Shown here piece after piece: positions 15,632-17,537 of a stretch of 17,537 bases of DNA. The stretch is taken from the NCBI GenBank assembly GCA_051117315.1, contig JBNPEA010000054.1, positions 1-17,537 on the forward strand. The letters run 5' to 3'. Source of the stretch: Salinarimonas sp051117315 (GTDB taxonomy: Bacteria; Pseudomonadota; Alphaproteobacteria; Rhizobiales; Beijerinckiaceae). The first letter of the stretch is position 1. Each line of letters opens with the position of its first letter. The translations under genes and the position numbers were made by a program. The notes beneath the pieces were generated by a model, which worked only from the letters and a program-made list of their open reading frames with translations, did not search any database and was not told the DNA's origin.

Positions 15632-16242
15632 GCGGAGACGATTCGATGAGCCGCCGCATGGACACGGACACGGACACGGACACGGACAAGGACGCGAAGA
15701 CCGGGAGCGACGATGCCGTCGCCGCGGCGACGGCGCGGGGCGTCGGCCCCGTCGTCTCCTCGGCGCATCTCGCCGAGACCGGGCTGCCGGCGCTCTCGGA
15801 GCTCGAGTTCGGCCTCATCCTGGCGAGCCACGCCTTCCATCGCTGGATGATGCGCTGCATGGCGGCGGCGGGGGTGGCGGATCTCTCGCCGCTCGACGTG
15901 CTCGTGCTGCACACGGTCAATCATCGTGGCCGCCCGAAGAAGCTCGCCGACATCTGCCTCGTGCTCTCCGTCGAGGACACCCATCTCGTCTCCTACGGCG
16001 TGAAGAAGCTCGAGGCCGCGGGTCTCGTCGCTTCCGGTCGCGCGGGCAAGGAGAAGACGGTGGAGATCACCGAGCACGGACGCGCCGTGTGCCTGCGCTA
16101 TCGCGAGATCCGCGACGCGCTGCTGACGAAGCCGCTCGCGGCGACGGCGCTCGACGAGGCGCGGCTGTCCGAGCTCGCCGCGATGCTGCGGGGGCTGTCG
16201 GGGCACTACGACCAGGCGGCGCGGGCGGCGGCGAGCCTCTAG
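15628..16242 (+). CDS. MarR-like winged-helix transcriptional regulator
   Basis: A 204-residue DNA-binding protein. After a ~45-residue N-terminal tail comes a MarR-type helical start (LSELEFGLILASHAFHRWMM). A winged helix-turn-helix follows in the stretch KKLADICLVLSVEDTHLVSYGVKKLEAAGLV, then a wing (RAGKEKTVEITEHG) and a C-terminal dimerisation helix. The first ATG overlaps the DctM stop as ATGA, which argues for coupled translation and was chosen. Alternative ATGs at 15646 (GGAGA seven bases upstream) and 15658 would shorten only the tail. The tail holds an Asp-Thr repeat encoded by tandem hexamers. As the last gene of the TRAP operon it probably regulates this operon and the divergent oxoprolinase gene, perhaps through the repeat at 12588-12616. 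The gene ends within CTAG, shared with rnhA. Confidence 0.82.
   Translation: MSGDDSMSRRMDTDTDTDTDKDAKTGSDDAVAAATARGVGPVVSSAHLAETGLPALSELEFGLILASHAFHRWMMRCMAAAGVADLSPLDVLVLHTVNHRGRPKKLADICLVLSVEDTHLVSYGVKKLEAAGLVASGRAGKEKTVEITEHGRAVCLRYREIRDALLTKPLAATALDEARLSELAAMLRGLSGHYDQAARAAASL
15661..15690 (+). repeat. In-frame hexanucleotide tandem repeat
   Basis: Four perfect copies of GACACG (15661-15684) and a fifth as GACAAG (15685-15690) encode (Asp-Thr)4-Asp-Lys in the N-terminal tail of the MarR-like regulator. The unit is six bases, so copy-number change would alter tail length without shifting frame. If translation starts downstream at 15658, the repeat would form the very N-terminus. Confidence 0.85.
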
Positions 16243-16718
16243 CCGGCCCGGCCCGGCACGCCCGCCCTGGCCAGCGCATCGACGCGGTGGTTGAGCGGGT
16301 CGTCGGCGTGGCCCTTGACCCAGTGCCAGCTCACGACATGGCGGTTGCGCGCCTCGTCGAGGCGACGCCAGAGGTCCTCGTTCTTCACGGGCGCCTTCGC
16401 CGCCGTGCGCCAGCCCTTGGCCTTCCACCCGGCGAGCCAGGAGGTGATGCCGTTCCGCACGTACTGACTGTCGGTGTAGAGATCGACGGTGCACGGCCGC
16501 TTGAGGGCCTCGAGCGCCTGGATGGCGGCCATCAGCTCCATGCGGTTGTTGGTGGTCGCCGGCTCGCCGCCGTTGAGCGCCTTCTCGCGCTCCCCGAAGA
16601 CCAGCAGCGCGCCCCAGCCGCCGGGGCCGGGATTGCCGATGCAGGAGCCGTCCGTATAGATCATGACGCGCGGCGCCCCGGCGGGGAGAGACGTCTCGGC
16701 GGAGCTGGCGGCGGTCAT
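16239..16718 (-). CDS. rnhA: Ribonuclease HI
   Basis: A 159-residue cytoplasmic endonuclease that cuts the RNA strand of RNA:DNA hybrids, acting in removal of primers and R-loops. The catalytic carboxylates are all present: Asp23 (YTDGSC), Glu61 (NNRMEL), Asp83 (YTDSQYV) and Asp147 (NHRVDALA), with His137 in WVKGHADD. The basic-protrusion region WLAGWKAKGWRTAAKAPVKN is intact. Length is normal for bacterial RNase HI. The ATG at 16716-16718 overlaps the thrB stop as ATGA, fixing the start. Its TAG lies in the CTAG that also ends the convergent regulator gene, so no terminator can fit between them. Confidence 0.96.
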   Translation of the reverse strand: MTAASSAETSLPAGAPRVMIYTDGSCIGNPGPGGWGALLVFGEREKALNGGEPATTNNRMELMAAIQALEALKRPCTVDLYTDSQYVRNGITSWLAGWKAKGWRTAAKAPVKNEDLWRRLDEARNRHVVSWHWVKGHADDPLNHRVDALARAGVPGRAG

Positions 16719-17537
16719 CGGTCGAGCCCGTAGTCGGCGGCGCTCGTCGCGCGGCGGTGGAAGGCGAGCTTGCGGTCGTACTCGAGCGGGTCCTTCGGCT
16801 TGACGAAGGCGCCCTCCGGCACGTTCAGCCAATCGACGAGGCGCGTCAGCAGGAAACGCAGCGCCGCGCCGCGGCACAGCGTCGGCAGGGCGGCGACCTC
16901 CTCGGGCTCGAGCCGGCGCACCCGCTCGTAACCCGCGATGAGCGCCCGGCTCTTCGTGACGTTGAAGGACCCGTCCGGCTCGAAGCACCAGGCGTTGAGG
17001 CAGATGGCGAGGTCGTAGGCGAGCTGGTCGTTGCAGGCGAAGTAGAAGTCGATCAGCCCCGACACCGCCTCGCCGATGAAGAAGACGTTGTCGACGAAGA
17101 GATCCGCGTGGATCACCCCCTCGGGCAGGCCCGCGGGCCAATGCCGCTCCAGGTGGTCGAGCTCGGTGCGCGTGCGCGCGGCGAGCCCGGGGGAGACCGT
17201 GTCCGCCTGCGTCGCGGCCTGATCGAGGAGCGGGCGCCAGGCGGGGAGCGAGAGGGCGTTGGCACGCCCGATCGGGAAGCCCCGCCCCGCCGCATGCAGG
17301 CGCGCCATCGCCTCGCCCAGCGCGCCGCAGCGCTTCGGGCTCGGGCGGCGGATCGAGAGGCCCTCGAGGAAGGTCGCGATGGCCGCGGGGCGCCCGGCGA
17401 GGCGCCCGAGCGCCTCCCCGCGCCGGTCGCGCACCGGCAGCGGGCAGACGATGCCGCGGCTCGCCAGATGCTCCATCAGCCCGAGGAAGAACGGCAGGTC
17501 CGCCTCCGCCACGCGCTTCTCGTAGAGCGTGAGGATG
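16715..17537 (-). CDS. thrB: Homoserine kinase, 5' end outside the window
   Basis: Homoserine kinase of the APH/ThrB2 type, which makes O-phospho-L-homoserine from L-homoserine and ATP in threonine synthesis. The frame is open to the edge, where ILTLYEKRVAEADLPFF fits a position ~50 residues into the family; the annotatable GTG at 17510-17512 is internal, so roughly 50 N-terminal residues are missing. The kinase loop VIHADLFVDN has the catalytic Asp at 17102-17104 and metal-binding Asn at 17087-17089. GLIDFYFACNDQLAYDLAI carries the second metal Asp (17048-17050). The 3' end overlaps rnhA by four bases. The thrB-rnhA pairing is, to my knowledge, common in Rhizobiales. Confidence 0.93.
   Translation of the reverse strand, partial: ILTLYEKRVAEADLPFFLGLMEHLASRGIVCPLPVRDRRGEALGRLAGRPAAIATFLEGLSIRRPSPKRCGALGEAMARLHAAGRGFPIGRANALSLPAWRPLLDQAATQADTVSPGLAARTRTELDHLERHWPAGLPEGVIHADLFVDNVFFIGEAVSGLIDFYFACNDQLAYDLAICLNAWCFEPDGSFNVTKSRALIAGYERVRRLEPEEVAALPTLCRGAALRFLLTRLVDWLNVPEGAFVKPKDPLEYDRKLAFHRRATSAADYGLDR

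Noticed and set aside
15661..15690. Tandem repeat considered as a CRISPR or iteron array
   Set aside because: Units are six bases with no spacers and lie in frame inside a coding region.
1..17537. tRNA, rRNA, riboswitch, insertion sequence or attachment site
   Set aside because: No matching cloverleaf, conserved rRNA tract, transposase or terminal repeats were seen in either strand by reading; a covariance-model search could still find a small RNA.

Overview
The window is very GC-rich (roughly 70% by eye), densely packed DNA with the look of an alphaproteobacterial chromosome. The order thrB (homoserine kinase) then rnhA (RNase HI) at the right end is one I associate with Hyphomicrobiales/Rhizobiales. 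The protein styles (DUF983 protein, Tat-exported PotD-like receptor, MarR-like winged-helix protein) fit that order. I cannot name the genus. No rRNA, tRNA, CRISPR, insertion sequence, integrase or phage gene is visible, so this looks like ordinary metabolic and transport chromosome. No gene-free stretch exceeds 300 bases; the longest are 12512-12734 and 4505-4714, both divergent promoter regions.

Left part (1-4504): a left-truncated PLP- and metal-dependent D-amino-acid enzyme of the D-threonine aldolase / D-serine dehydratase family runs rightward and meets a leftward block head-on with 9 bases between stop codons. The leftward block, in transcription order, is a thioredoxin-reductase-like flavoprotein, a DUF983 zinc-ribbon membrane protein, a Nudix hydrolase with an enlarged Nudix box, and an MFS permease. 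The last three are tightly coupled; Nudix and MFS overlap by ATGA.

Middle (4715-8758): a complete rightward polyamine-type ABC importer in the order receptor, ATPase, permease, permease. A strong hairpin lies directly after the receptor gene.

Centre-right (8876-16242): a leftward 1211-residue 5-oxoprolinase (HyuA and HyuB halves fused, OPLAH type) faces away from a rightward operon. That operon encodes a TRAP receptor, small TRAP membrane subunit, large TRAP permease and a MarR-like regulator. The 223-base divergent region carries a perfect 8-base inverted repeat that overlaps a candidate oxoprolinase promoter. I read this as a self-contained, locally regulated module for uptake of a 5-oxoproline-like carboxylate and its conversion to glutamate; the substrate is inference.

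Right end (16239-17537): rnhA and the 5'-truncated thrB, leftward, again joined by an ATGA overlap. rnhA and the regulator gene end on the same CTAG. The best candidate for a little-described system is the oxoprolinase/TRAP/MarR module with its operator. I found nothing resembling a defence system or mobile element.
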